From Corynebacterium sp. Marseille-P3884 (GTDB lineage: Bacteria; Actinomycetota; Actinomycetes; Mycobacteriales; Mycobacteriaceae), in assembly GCF_017942225.1 (NCBI RefSeq), contig NZ_JAGKSD010000016.1:1-55450 (forward strand): a stretch of 55,450 bases of DNA, read 5' to 3'. The translations under genes were made by a program, and so were the position numbers. A model generated the notes under the pieces. It worked only from the letters and a program-made list of their open reading frames with translations. It was not told where the DNA came from and ran no database searches. The first letter of the stretch is position 1. The number at the start of each line of letters is the position of its first letter. Below, piece after piece: positions 42,261 through 50,725 of this stretch.

Positions 42261-43202
42261 ATGAAATTTCTGAAAACGCGTGCCGTCAGCACCGTTGCCC
42301 TCGTGGCAACCGCCGCCGTCGCACTGACGGGCTGCTCGCGCGGCGAGGGCGAGCCCGAGCCTGCGGCGAACTCCGCCGAGATGCGCGTGGCCAGCCTCGG
42401 CCTCGGCGACGCTGACACGCTGCTCGCCCTCGGAATCACTCCTGTCGCCGTTGCCCCGTGGGGAGCGGAGGGAGACATTGGCCCTTCCGGCGTCGGTCCG
42501 TGGTCTGAGCACTTGCTTGGCGATGCCGACCCCGTGGCCATCTATAACTCCGCTAGTGGCTTTACCGCCGATATTCTCGAGCAGGTCTCTGCGGTGGACC
42601 CCACCCATATTGTCGCCGTGAACCAGGCGGTCGATGTCGAAGCCCAGGAATCACTGGAAAACATCGCGCCGACGACGCTTGCGCCTGAAGAGTTCGACGA
42701 CTGGCAGGTCCCTTGGGAAGATCAGGTCACTGCGATTGCCGAGGGCGTCGGAAAGAAGTCTGAGGGTCAGGAGCTGATCAAGCAGACGCAGCAGGTCTTC
42801 GATGATTTCCGCCGGGATCACCCTGAGGTGCAGGGCGCGCGTGCGGCCATCGTCATGCCGTACGACGGCAAGATCGGCCTCTACACGGCGGAGGACGGGC
42901 GAGGACAGTTTATCGAGGACTTAGGCTTTGAGATCCCGGATGAACTGCAGGGCGACGGCTCGACTTTCTTCGTCGATTATGCGCCGGAGAATTACACCGA
43001 GCTCAATAACGTGGACTACCTGTTTGTCCTCGACTACAACGGCTTGGTCGACCAGATCAAAGATGACCCGACGTTCAAGAATCTCGATGTGGTGCGCGAT
43101 GGGCGCGTGCGCTACCTCGACACCGATACCGGCAGCGCTATGAGCATGCCCAACCCGGTGACCATCCCGTGGGTCGCGGAGAGGTTCGAGGAACAGCTCT
43201 GA
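42261..43202 (+). CDS. Iron-siderophore ABC transporter, substrate-binding lipoprotein
   Basis: 313 aa. Signal peptide with lipobox VALTGC (Cys about 25), followed by a Glu/Pro/Ala linker. Class III periplasmic-binding fold of the FecB/FepB type: MRVASLGLGDADTLLALGITPVAV near the start and DPTHIVAVN in the middle. It captures a ferric siderophore outside the membrane for the two permeases. RBS AAGGA. First gene of a four-gene operon; the second starts 7 nt after its stop. Confidence 0.9.
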   Translation: MKFLKTRAVSTVALVATAAVALTGCSRGEGEPEPAANSAEMRVASLGLGDADTLLALGITPVAVAPWGAEGDIGPSGVGPWSEHLLGDADPVAIYNSASGFTADILEQVSAVDPTHIVAVNQAVDVEAQESLENIAPTTLAPEEFDDWQVPWEDQVTAIAEGVGKKSEGQELIKQTQQVFDDFRRDHPEVQGARAAIVMPYDGKIGLYTAEDGRGQFIEDLGFEIPDELQGDGSTFFVDYAPENYTELNNVDYLFVLDYNGLVDQIKDDPTFKNLDVVRDGRVRYLDTDTGSAMSMPNPVTIPWVAERFEEQL

Positions 43203-43209
43203 GAGCCCG

Positions 43210-44229
43210 ATGAGCACAGCTAATATCCTGGTCCGCACCGCGGTAACGCGACGAGCACTCATCACACTTGTTGCCGTTTCAGCCGTGGCGGTGGTGGCCT
43301 CACTCGCTCTTGGATCACGCGCGATCCCGCTCGGTGAGCTCGTCGGCGCGGCAGCAGGGCAAGGCAGCATCGACGTGCGCACCATCTTCTGGCAGCTGCG
43401 CGTTCCGCGCACCCTGCTCGCCTACGCCGTCGGGGCGTGCTTGGCCGTTGCCGGCGTTTTGGCTCAGGCGTGGACACGCAATCCGCTGGCGGACCCCGGG
43501 TTCATCGGAGTCACCGCGGGCGCAGCGTTCGCGGTGGCCCTCGGTAGCGCCATGGGCACGGTGGCGGGCCTTGCCGGAGCCACCGTTCACGCTTTCGTTG
43601 GTGCGGCTGCCGCTTCCGCTCTGGTGCTCGTCGTGTCACGCCGCTCTGCCAGCCCGCTCACTCTGATTCTGGTGGGTATGGGAGTCGGTGCCTCCTTGAG
43701 CGCGGGTTCAGTCCTCATCGGACTGTTCGACACTGAGGTGCTCGACAGTATGAGGCACTGGGTGGTCGGCTCGACTATTGGCCGCGGCTACGCCGACGCT
43801 GCTGTTGCGTGGGCCGGGTTCGCCGTCGGGATGCTGGTCGCTGTGTTGGCTGCACGCCCCCTGGACCTTTTGGCCATGGGGGAGGAGACGTCCCTCGCGC
43901 TGGGCGGCTCGCCCCGGCTGGCGCGGGTTTTCGCTGCACTCGGCGTGGTGATTCTCGCCGGTTGCGCCACCGCGACCGCCGGACCCGTCGCCTTCGTCGG
44001 CTTCGCGGCGCCGCACATCATGCGTCGCATCGTCGGCCCTCAGGTTAGCCGTCTCCTGCTGCCCTCGGCCCTGTTCGGCGGAGCGTTGGTGCTGCTCGCA
44101 GATGTCGTTGGGCGCCTCATCATGCGTCCCGGTGAGGTTGAGATGTCGATCGTCATGGCCGTGATTGGTGGGCCTGTGCTCATCGCGGCGGTGCGCCAGG
44201 GCTCGACGATGCAGAAGGCGGTGGCGTAG
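43210..44229 (+). CDS. Iron-siderophore ABC transporter permease 1 (FecCD family)
   Basis: 339 aa, about nine to ten TM segments. Family marks: RVPRTLLAYAVGACLAVAGVLAQAW, then NPLADPGFIGVTAGAA, FVGFAAPHIMRRIVGPQ (contact with the ATPase) and RPGEVEMSIVMAVIGGPV. It forms a heterodimeric channel with the next gene, which starts directly after its stop. Confidence 0.92.
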   Translation: MSTANILVRTAVTRRALITLVAVSAVAVVASLALGSRAIPLGELVGAAAGQGSIDVRTIFWQLRVPRTLLAYAVGACLAVAGVLAQAWTRNPLADPGFIGVTAGAAFAVALGSAMGTVAGLAGATVHAFVGAAAASALVLVVSRRSASPLTLILVGMGVGASLSAGSVLIGLFDTEVLDSMRHWVVGSTIGRGYADAAVAWAGFAVGMLVAVLAARPLDLLAMGEETSLALGGSPRLARVFAALGVVILAGCATATAGPVAFVGFAAPHIMRRIVGPQVSRLLLPSALFGGALVLLADVVGRLIMRPGEVEMSIVMAVIGGPVLIAAVRQGSTMQKAVA

Positions 44230-45258
44230 ATGGACCGGATCGTAGAGGTCCTGGGCGCGCAGCGGCGCGAGCGCAGGAGAAGGACGGCCGTCGCCGGAGC
44301 AGTGTTTGCCACCGTGGCTGGAGCTGCCTACCTGGTCCTTCTCGGGCAGGGGGCGTTGGAGCTGAGCCCAGCGCGTGTGGTGGACGTTCTTACCGGAGGT
44401 GGCACCAATCGCGAGATCATGGCGGTGTGGGACCTGCGGATGCCCGTCGCCCTGGCGACACTCATCGTCGGGACAGCGCTCGGAATGGCGGGGGCGTGGA
44501 CGCAGTCGATGTCACGCAACATGCTGGCCTCCCCGGATATTTTGGGGGTGACCTCCGGTGCGGCGGCTTTCGTGGTGCTGGGCAGCATCACCTACCGCCC
44601 CTCCTTCGCAGACGACATCCCCGTCTTCTGGTGGCGCGCGCTGCTCGCACTGGTGGGCGCGGCTGCCGTCGTCGTGGTGCTGGCGCTGATCGGGGGAATC
44701 GGTACAAGTGACAGGATCGTCATCGTTGGTGTCGCGCTGACCCTCATGCTGCATGCGGCGGTGAGCTACCTGCTGCTTCGCGCCGAGATCCTGCGCGCCG
44801 CCGAGGCACAGACCTGGCTGGCTGGGTCCACTGAGTTTGTCCGCATGGATGCCATCCTGCCGCTGCTGCTGGGGCTTGCGCCCTTCGTCGCGCTCGGGGT
44901 GTGGTGTGGACGCGACCTGCCGGTTTTGGCGCATGACGACGACTCGGCCGCGATGCTCGGAGTGAGCATTACTGCGCAGCGCAGGGCGTTGCTCATCGCG
45001 GCCACGGGTGTATCGGCGGTGGTGGTCGCAGCTGCCGGGCCGATCGGCTTCGTCGCGCTTATCGCTCCGCACTTCGGTCGGCTCGTCGCCGGCACCCCGA
45101 CTCCCTCGCCGGTGGTGGCGGGGGCTGCAGGGGCGGCGATCTTGGGGGTGTGCGCTGTGATCGGCGGTTTCATTCCGTCGACAGCGCCGGTCGGAGCTGT
45201 TTCCGCCGCTATAGGAGGGGTCGTTCTGGTGGTGCTGGTGTGGAGCCGAGACCGCTAG
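44230..45258 (+). CDS. Iron-siderophore ABC transporter permease 2 (FecCD family)
   Basis: 342 aa, polytopic. LRMPVALATLIVGTALGMAG, MLASPDILGVTSGAA and GFVALIAPHFGRLVAG are the family marks. Starts with no gap after permease 1, so the two are made together. The final GAVSAAIGGVVLVVLVW is typical of the family's last helix. Confidence 0.92.
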   Translation: MDRIVEVLGAQRRERRRRTAVAGAVFATVAGAAYLVLLGQGALELSPARVVDVLTGGGTNREIMAVWDLRMPVALATLIVGTALGMAGAWTQSMSRNMLASPDILGVTSGAAAFVVLGSITYRPSFADDIPVFWWRALLALVGAAAVVVVLALIGGIGTSDRIVIVGVALTLMLHAAVSYLLLRAEILRAAEAQTWLAGSTEFVRMDAILPLLLGLAPFVALGVWCGRDLPVLAHDDDSAAMLGVSITAQRRALLIAATGVSAVVVAAAGPIGFVALIAPHFGRLVAGTPTPSPVVAGAAGAAILGVCAVIGGFIPSTAPVGAVSAAIGGVVLVVLVWSRDR

Positions 45259-45293
45259 CGCGAGGCGCAACAATCCAGAAGGAAAGCAAGGAA

Positions 45294-46100
45294 ATGAACA
45301 GCAAGACACAGACCGCGGACGCACTCGTGGCCCAGGGCATCAGGGTGGGCTACGGGGACGGAGCGGAGGTGCTCCATGGCATCGACTTAACGGCGCGCGC
45401 AGGGGAGGTGAACACGCTCATTGGGCCGAACGGTTGCGGCAAGTCGACACTGCTCAAGGCGATGTCCAAACTCCTCGTGCCCAGTGCGGGAATGGTGCAC
45501 GTCGACGGTGTCGATATCCACTCCCTGTCGGCGCGCGAGGCCGCCCGCCGTGTGGCTCTCCTGCCGCAGCACCCGAGCGCACCGAGCGGGTTGTATGTCG
45601 GGGAGCTGGTCGCCCGCGGGCGACACCCGCACCAGGCCCGCATGGCTGGCCCGTCCGCCGCTGACCATGAGGCGATCGCCCGCGCATGCGAGGCCACGGG
45701 GATCAGCGATCTCCTTGAACGCGATATCGACGCATTGAGCGGCGGACAGCGTCAGCGAGTGTGGCTGGCCATGACCTTGGCGCAGGACACACCCGTGCTG
45801 CTGCTCGACGAGCCAACTACCTTCCTCGATCCCGCCCACGCCATTGACATGCTCTCCCTCGCCCGGGAGCAGGCGCGCCGCGGCAAGGCCGTGGTGATGG
45901 TCTTGCATGACCTCATGCTGGCCGGCATGTTTTCCGACACGATGGTGGTCATGCGCGACGGCGCCATCGTGGCGCATGGCACGCCGGAGCAGGCCTTGAC
46001 AGCGGAAGTTCTGGCACAGGCTTACGGGCTGCGGGCCGAGGTGTGGGACGACCCAGCCGGTGTTGCCCCCGTCATCGTCCCGCGCGGGACCGTGCGCTAG
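45294..46100 (+). CDS. Iron-siderophore ABC transporter ATP-binding protein
   Basis: 268 aa from ATG 45294 behind AAGGAAAGCAAGG; the longer frame overlaps permease 2. Walker A GPNGCGKS, signature LSGGQRQR, Walker B VLLLDEPT, H-loop VMVLHDL: the FecE/FepC type. Drives import of the siderophore complex. Last gene of the iron-regulated operon. It converges with the HAD gene, with a 21-bp gap. Confidence 0.92.
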   Translation: MNSKTQTADALVAQGIRVGYGDGAEVLHGIDLTARAGEVNTLIGPNGCGKSTLLKAMSKLLVPSAGMVHVDGVDIHSLSAREAARRVALLPQHPSAPSGLYVGELVARGRHPHQARMAGPSAADHEAIARACEATGISDLLERDIDALSGGQRQRVWLAMTLAQDTPVLLLDEPTTFLDPAHAIDMLSLAREQARRGKAVVMVLHDLMLAGMFSDTMVVMRDGAIVAHGTPEQALTAEVLAQAYGLRAEVWDDPAGVAPVIVPRGTVR

Positions 46101-46121
46101 GTGCTTCCCATACCGGCTCCC

Positions 46122-46910
46122 CTAGGCCTCGTTGTCGTTGAACGGGTCGTGAACGCGACTCGCCAGTTCGGCTACGGAGTCGAGGATCGTGGTGGGGCGG
46201 TAGGGATAGCGGGCAATTTCGGCGTCGTCGGAAATGCCGGTGCGCACGAGGATGGTGCGCATGCCGGCTTCGAGGCCGGCTTTGACATCGGTGTCCATGC
46301 GGTCGCCGATCATGACGGTGTTTTCGGAGTGGGCGCCGATATTGTTCAGGGCCGTGCGCATCATCACCGGATTGGGTTTGCCCACGTAGTAGGGGCTCCT
46401 GCCGGTCATGGCGGTGATCATCGCGGCGACTGCGCCGGTGGCGGGCACGACTCCGTTCGGGCCGGGGCCGGTCACATCCGGGTTGGTGGCGATGAAGCGG
46501 GCACCGTTCATGATCAGGTTCGCCGCGGTAGAGATCGCTTCGAAGGAGTAGGTGCGCGTTTCACCCAGGACCACGAAGGCGGGGTCGGCGTCGGTGAGGA
46601 TCCAGCCTTGCTCGTGAAGAGCCGTCGTCAAGCCTGCTTCCCCGATGACGTACGCGCTGGACTCGCCCGCCTGCTTGGACAGGAAGTGGGCGGTGGCTGT
46701 CGCAGATGTCCAAATCCGTTCGGGGTCGATGTTCAGGCCCATGCGCACGAGCTTCGCGGACAGGTCCCGTGGCGTTTGCATGGAGTTGTTCGTGAGCACC
46801 ATGAACGGGATTTCCTCCTCCCGCAGGGCGGAGACGAACTCCTCAGCGCCCGGGATCACCGATCCCTCGCGGTGCAGCACGCCGTCCATGTCGGTCAAGT
46901 AGGAAATCAT
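46122..46910 (-). CDS. HAD-superfamily (class IIA, NagD-like) phosphatase
   Basis: 262 aa. Motif I SYLTDMDGVL (Asp nucleophile and Asp acid/base), motif II VLTNNS, the cap region, conserved GKPNP and motif IV GDRMDTDV. NagD-like enzymes dephosphorylate small sugar or nucleotide phosphates in the cytoplasm. Start at ATG 46910 behind AAGGAGAAAAGC; a TAGACT box at 46949-46944 may be its -10. Confidence 0.88.
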   Translation of the reverse strand: MISYLTDMDGVLHREGSVIPGAEEFVSALREEEIPFMVLTNNSMQTPRDLSAKLVRMGLNIDPERIWTSATATAHFLSKQAGESSAYVIGEAGLTTALHEQGWILTDADPAFVVLGETRTYSFEAISTAANLIMNGARFIATNPDVTGPGPNGVVPATGAVAAMITAMTGRSPYYVGKPNPVMMRTALNNIGAHSENTVMIGDRMDTDVKAGLEAGMRTILVRTGISDDAEIARYPYRPTTILDSVAELASRVHDPFNDNEA

Positions 46911-46998
46911 GCTTTTCTCCTTCCGGGCGAGAATCCGCCCGCGAGTCTACTCGCCAAAAAACAAGGGAAATATATGGACAAGTGAGCCACATCACGCT

Positions 46999-47004
46999 TA
47001 AATT
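46999..47004 (+). promoter_or_regulatory. -10 box of a leaderless promoter (TAAATT)
   Basis: TAAATT, 6 nt before GTG 47011. Confidence 0.5.
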
Positions 47005-47010
47005 TATTTT

Positions 47011-47874
47011 GTGATCCAAACACGGGGATTGAACAAAGAATTCGGGAGTGTGACGGCCCTCAACGATGTCTCGCTGGATGTCGGGGAGGGCGAAGTAGTC
47101 GGCTTGCTTGGGCGCAACGGTGCGGGCAAGACGACGTTGATCGACTTATTGCTCGGACTGACACGGCCTACATCGGGGGACGTGCGGATTGCTGGAACGA
47201 CTCCGCACGATGCTGTGCGCGATGCTCGTATCGGCGCGGTCATGCAGACCGGCGGGCTGCTGCCGGACCTGACGGTGCGCGACACCGTGGCGATGATCGC
47301 GTCGACCCACCACGATCCGATGAGCGTCGACAGCGCCATCGAAGCGGCAGGTCTGCAGGATATTGCAGGACGCAGGGTAGGGAAGTGCTCGGGCGGGCAA
47401 CAGCAGCGGGTGAGGTTCGCGCTCGCATTGCTGGGGCACCCGGACATCCTCGTGCTCGACGAGCCCACAACGGGCATGGATCCCGCTGCTCGGCACACTT
47501 TCTGGGATGCCATGCATGAGCAAGCCCGAAACGGGCGGACCATTTTGTTCTCCACGCATTATCTGGAAGAAGCAGAACAGATGGCGCGCCGCATCGTCAT
47601 CCTGGACAAGGGCCAAGTGATCGCAGATGGTAGTGCCACAGAACTGCGGGAGGCCACGGGGTGGAATTGGGTGAGCGCTGTCGTCGATAAGCAATATGCG
47701 CAGCAGGTTCCCGGGGCCGAATACCGCGACGGAACGCTGACGGTGCGAACCGGGAAATCCGATGAGTTGGTGCGTTGGTTGCTCACGGAAACCGACGCCC
47801 GCAATCTCACCGTGACCCCCTCCACGCTTGAAGACACATTCATCGAGCTGACCGGAAAAGAGATCAACTCATGA
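47011..47874 (+). CDS. ABC exporter, ATP-binding subunit (second system)
   Basis: 287 aa from GTG 47011, leaderless. Walker A GRNGAGKT, signature CSGGQQQR (Cys in place of the usual Leu), Walker B ILVLDEPT, H-loop FSTHYLEEAEQ. CcmA/DrrA type with a C-terminal domain (about 215-285). An 11-mer copy encodes VVDKQ (47682). The stop overlaps the permease ATG. No regulator is adjacent. Confidence 0.88.
   Translation: MIQTRGLNKEFGSVTALNDVSLDVGEGEVVGLLGRNGAGKTTLIDLLLGLTRPTSGDVRIAGTTPHDAVRDARIGAVMQTGGLLPDLTVRDTVAMIASTHHDPMSVDSAIEAAGLQDIAGRRVGKCSGGQQQRVRFALALLGHPDILVLDEPTTGMDPAARHTFWDAMHEQARNGRTILFSTHYLEEAEQMARRIVILDKGQVIADGSATELREATGWNWVSAVVDKQYAQQVPGAEYRDGTLTVRTGKSDELVRWLLTETDARNLTVTPSTLEDTFIELTGKEINS
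47682..47692 (+). repeat. Iterated 11-mer, copy 14
   Basis: Exact copy in the second ABC exporter ATPase (VVDKQ). Confidence 0.9.
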
Positions 47875-48635
47875 GTTCCGCAAAATTCGCACTCTTTAAC
47901 CTCAAACGCATCAGCACCCGGTGGAGCACGCTCATCTCCTCAGTCGTGCTCCCCGTCGTCTTCTATCTCATCTTCAGCTCGGCAACCCAGCAGACCGACG
48001 CAGAATTCGGCAACGGCAATGTCGCTGCCTACGTCATGGTCGGTATGGCCCTGTACGGCGGAATCACTGGAGCTGTCTCCACGGCGAGCAACGCCGTCGT
48101 GGAGAACATCACGGGGTGGGGGCGAACGCTCGCGCTGACCCCGCTGCGCAGCTCGCAGATCATGGGGGCCAGGCTGCTGCTCATCGCCGTGCATGCCGTG
48201 CTGCCCGTCGCCGCAGTCTTCCTCACAGGTGCCCTGTTCAATGCCGAGATGCAGCCGAATGCCTGGTGGCAAACATTCTTGCTCACCTCGTTGCTGTCGC
48301 TTCCGTTCGGGTTCTACGGGCTCGTGTGGGCGCAGGCGCTGAAGACGCCTGCTTCCGTGTCCATCGCGACGATGTCGGTGGTGGTGCTCGGCTTCGCGGC
48401 GAATATGTTCGTTCCGCTTTCCGGCGCAATGCTGCAGGCCGCACGATTCACCCCGCTGTACGGGGCGGCCGTGTTGACCCGGTATCCGCTGACCGAAGGA
48501 GCTCAGGTGACCAACGATGGTGACCAACTCGTCACCGACCCACTGTGGTGGGCCATCGTCAGTGTCATTGTCTGGAGCATAATTTTCGCCGGTGCGAGCA
48601 TGATGCTCGACCGGCGAGAGAAAGGCCGCGAGTAG
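47871..48635 (+). CDS. ABC-2 type permease (second system)
   Basis: 254 aa, six TM segments. LKRISTRWSTLISSVVLPVVFYLIF start and NITGWGRTLALTPLRSSQI loop are typical of DrrB-like permeases. Works with the ATPase upstream; the exported substrate is unknown. It converges with ldh (21-bp gap) and is the last gene of the block bounded by the ldh repeats. Confidence 0.87.
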   Translation: MSSAKFALFNLKRISTRWSTLISSVVLPVVFYLIFSSATQQTDAEFGNGNVAAYVMVGMALYGGITGAVSTASNAVVENITGWGRTLALTPLRSSQIMGARLLLIAVHAVLPVAAVFLTGALFNAEMQPNAWWQTFLLTSLLSLPFGFYGLVWAQALKTPASVSIATMSVVVLGFAANMFVPLSGAMLQAARFTPLYGAAVLTRYPLTEGAQVTNDGDQLVTDPLWWAIVSVIVWSIIFAGASMMLDRREKGRE

Positions 48636-48656
48636 CGGCCGCGGTTAGAGCGGGAA

Positions 48657-49664
48657 CTAGTCCGTGAGCTCCGCCTGGTTCATGACATCGCGCAGGACCT
48701 TAGCGGAGTGGGCGAACTGCTCGGACTCGCGCTCGTCGAGGGAGAGTTCGACGATGTCCTGGATGCCGTTGCGGTTGATCACGGCCGGGGTGCCGATGTA
48801 GATGTCTTCTTCGCCGTACTGTCCCTCGAGCAGGGCGCTGACCGGCAGGACGACATCTTCGTTCTTGAGTACAGCGCGGGTGATGCGGGCGAGACCGCCA
48901 CCAATGCCGTAGCTGGTGGAACCCTTCGCGCGGATGATGTCGTAGGCCGCGTCGCGGGTCTTGACGAAGATCTCCTCCATCTTGTTGGAGGTGTTCGGGT
49001 CGGTCTCCGCCATCTTTTCCAGGCGGGTGGTCAGCGGGATGCCCGCTGCGGAACCGGAGGAGACGACAGCCAGCTCCGTGTCGCCGTGCTCGCCGATGAC
49101 GTAGGCGTGGACGGAGGAAGCGCTGATGCCGAAGTACTCGCCGAGAGCGAAGCGGTAGCGTGCGGTGTCCAGCACGGTGCCGGAGCCGATGATGCGGTTG
49201 GACGGCAGGCCGGAGAACTTCCAGGTCGCGTACGCGAGGACATCGACCGGGTTGGTGGCCACGACGAAGATGCCGTTGAAGCCGTGGTCCATGACCTCAT
49301 CGACGATGGACTTGAAGATCTTCACGTTGCGGCCGACGAGCTCGAGGCGGGTCTCGCCGTCGCGCTGGGCGACGCCCGCGCAGTTGACCACGACAGCGGC
49401 GTCGCGGCAATCCTCGTAGGTGCCCTGGGTGATGCGGGTGTTGTGTCCGGACCACGGCACAGCGTGGTTGAGGTCAGCGACCTCGCCCCAGACTTTCTCT
49501 TCATTCAGGTCGATGATGGCGAGGTGGTCGCACAAGCCCTGGTTGACGATGGCCGTGGCGTAGGCCATTCCGACGTCGCCGGCACCGATCAGAACGACCT
49601 TGTTGCCGGGGGTGGGGGTGTTGGTGTCGACGTCGACCTTGCGCGATGCGTTCGGATGGATCAT
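48657..49664 (-). CDS. ldh: L-lactate dehydrogenase
   Basis: 335 aa from ATG 49664 behind AAGGAG; a much longer frame upstream is not supported. Fermentative enzyme interconverting pyruvate and L-lactate with NAD. NAD-binding [14 protein letters not shown], the substrate-loop ITQGTYEDC region, [11 protein letters not shown], and the catalytic His in [14 protein letters not shown] are present. The 3' 350 bp are duplicated at 40989-41336 in direct orientation, so this copy may be a hybrid of two alleles. Confidence 0.96.
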   Translation of the reverse strand: MIHPNASRKVDVDTNTPTPGNKVVLIGAGDVGMAYATAIVNQGLCDHLAIIDLNEEKVWGEVADLNHAVPWSGHNTRITQGTYEDCRDAAVVVNCAGVAQRDGETRLELVGRNVKIFKSIVDEVMDHGFNGIFVVATNPVDVLAYATWKFSGLPSNRIIGSGTVLDTARYRFALGEYFGISASSVHAYVIGEHGDTELAVVSSGSAAGIPLTTRLEKMAETDPNTSNKMEEIFVKTRDAAYDIIRAKGSTSYGIGGGLARITRAVLKNEDVVLPVSALLEGQYGEEDIYIGTPAVINRNGIQDIVELSLDERESEQFAHSAKVLRDVMNQAELTD

Positions 49665-49731
49665 TGATGCTCCTTCGCTCGTTGTCGCTGCTGTGCAAAA
49701 GCAGTTGGCAGCCTTAGTTCCCGACCCTAGT

Positions 49732-49755
49732 CCCGGCCGCAATATTGTGCCGGGG
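49732..49755. promoter_or_regulatory. Dyad upstream of ldh
   Basis: CCCGG and CCGGG arms flank a perfect palindrome CAATATTG, 68 bp upstream of the ldh start. It may be an operator for ldh or for the divergent DUF2786 gene. The regulator cannot be named from sequence. Confidence 0.4.
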
Positions 49756-49859
49756 ACGAAGTTATCCACAGGGCGGTGTTCGACAGCGGGCGACGTGGGT
49801 GCATGCGCGCGATAGAACCAGTGGCGTACCTTCCATACAACAAAACCAAGGGGGACATT

Positions 49860-50585
49860 ATGGGTACGACGAATATCGACAAGGTCAAAGAACGTGTTCA
49901 AAAGCTGCTTAACCAGGCAGCGGACCGGGCCGGAACGGCCGAGGGGGAGATCTTTTACCAGAAGGCTTTTGAGCTCATGGCGGCGTACGGTTTCGAGGAA
50001 AGAGATCTGCGGAACCCGACCGACGGTGATGAGGTGATTATGCGCACATTCGCCTTGGGCGGCTCTTATACCGACATGCAGGCGTCGCTTTTGCTGAATC
50101 TCTGCAATGCGTTGCACTGCATGGGCTACATGGAAAGCACCAGGCGCTCCCGCAAAATCTCCACCGTCACCGCTTTCGGTCTCCGCCGCCACATAGAGCG
50201 GGTGGACATGCTCTTCGGAGTCCTCAACCCGCAGATGGCTGCCGGGGCGCAGCAGATCAGCGGCAGCCGCGCACTCGGTGTGGCGACGGTGGTGGCGCGC
50301 CGCTCTTTCATGGGCGGGTTCATCAGCGTGATCACTGAGCGGCTGCAAGCAGCTGAAGGCACGGTCGCCGCAGGCAAGGGCGAATACGCCCTCGCACTGA
50401 TGGACGACCGCGATAAAGCAAGTGACGCGATGAGCGCTTTCGCCGCACAGCAGGGCATCGAATTCACCAACCGCGCATCGAAGGCGACGGTCGACGCCGG
50501 GTCGTATTTCCGCGGCGTGAGTGCGGGGGAGACCAGCGATCTCGGCCAGACTCGTGTCCGCGCGCGCCCGGCGTTGCCGTGCTAG
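49860..50585 (+). CDS. DUF2786 domain protein
   Basis: 241 aa from ATG 49860, behind AAGGGGGAC; an upstream in-frame ATG is less likely. Residues 6-46 ([19 protein letters not shown] then [20 protein letters not shown]) match the DUF2786 pattern common in actinobacteria and phages. The rest has a mixed alpha/beta pattern with basic patches ([19 protein letters not shown]) that could bind nucleic acid. Function unknown. No signal peptide. Confidence 0.8.
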   Translation: MGTTNIDKVKERVQKLLNQAADRAGTAEGEIFYQKAFELMAAYGFEERDLRNPTDGDEVIMRTFALGGSYTDMQASLLLNLCNALHCMGYMESTRRSRKISTVTAFGLRRHIERVDMLFGVLNPQMAAGAQQISGSRALGVATVVARRSFMGGFISVITERLQAAEGTVAAGKGEYALALMDDRDKASDAMSAFAAQQGIEFTNRASKATVDAGSYFRGVSAGETSDLGQTRVRARPALPC

Positions 50586-50663
50586 GCCACATCCGGGGCG
50601 CTCCGGCGAGTTGAACGCGGATCAACGCGTCTATTACGGGGACATGAATTGCCGCTGCAGCGC

Positions 50664-50691
50664 TTGCGGCACACGCGGTGGTTCTTAGGCT
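50664..50691 (+). promoter_or_regulatory. Candidate promoter of the phytase-like gene
   Basis: TTGCGG (50664-50669), 16-nt spacer, TAGGCT (50686-50691); leader of about 28 nt. The paralogue at 36118 has a similar TAGGGT-TGG at 36057. Confidence 0.4.
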
Positions 50692-50725
50692 TGGAATCAC
50701 GTTTCGCCGAGCCACAGGAGTAGTC

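Noticed and set aside
49762..49770. TTATCCACA, a perfect DnaA box, hinting at an origin
   Set aside because: A single box with no cluster, no AT-rich unwinding region and no dnaA/dnaN nearby.
49665..50348. N-terminal extension that would make ldh 563 aa
   Set aside because: It runs through the divergent promoter region and the DUF2786 gene; ATG 49664 has a good ribosome site and gives the normal LDH length.
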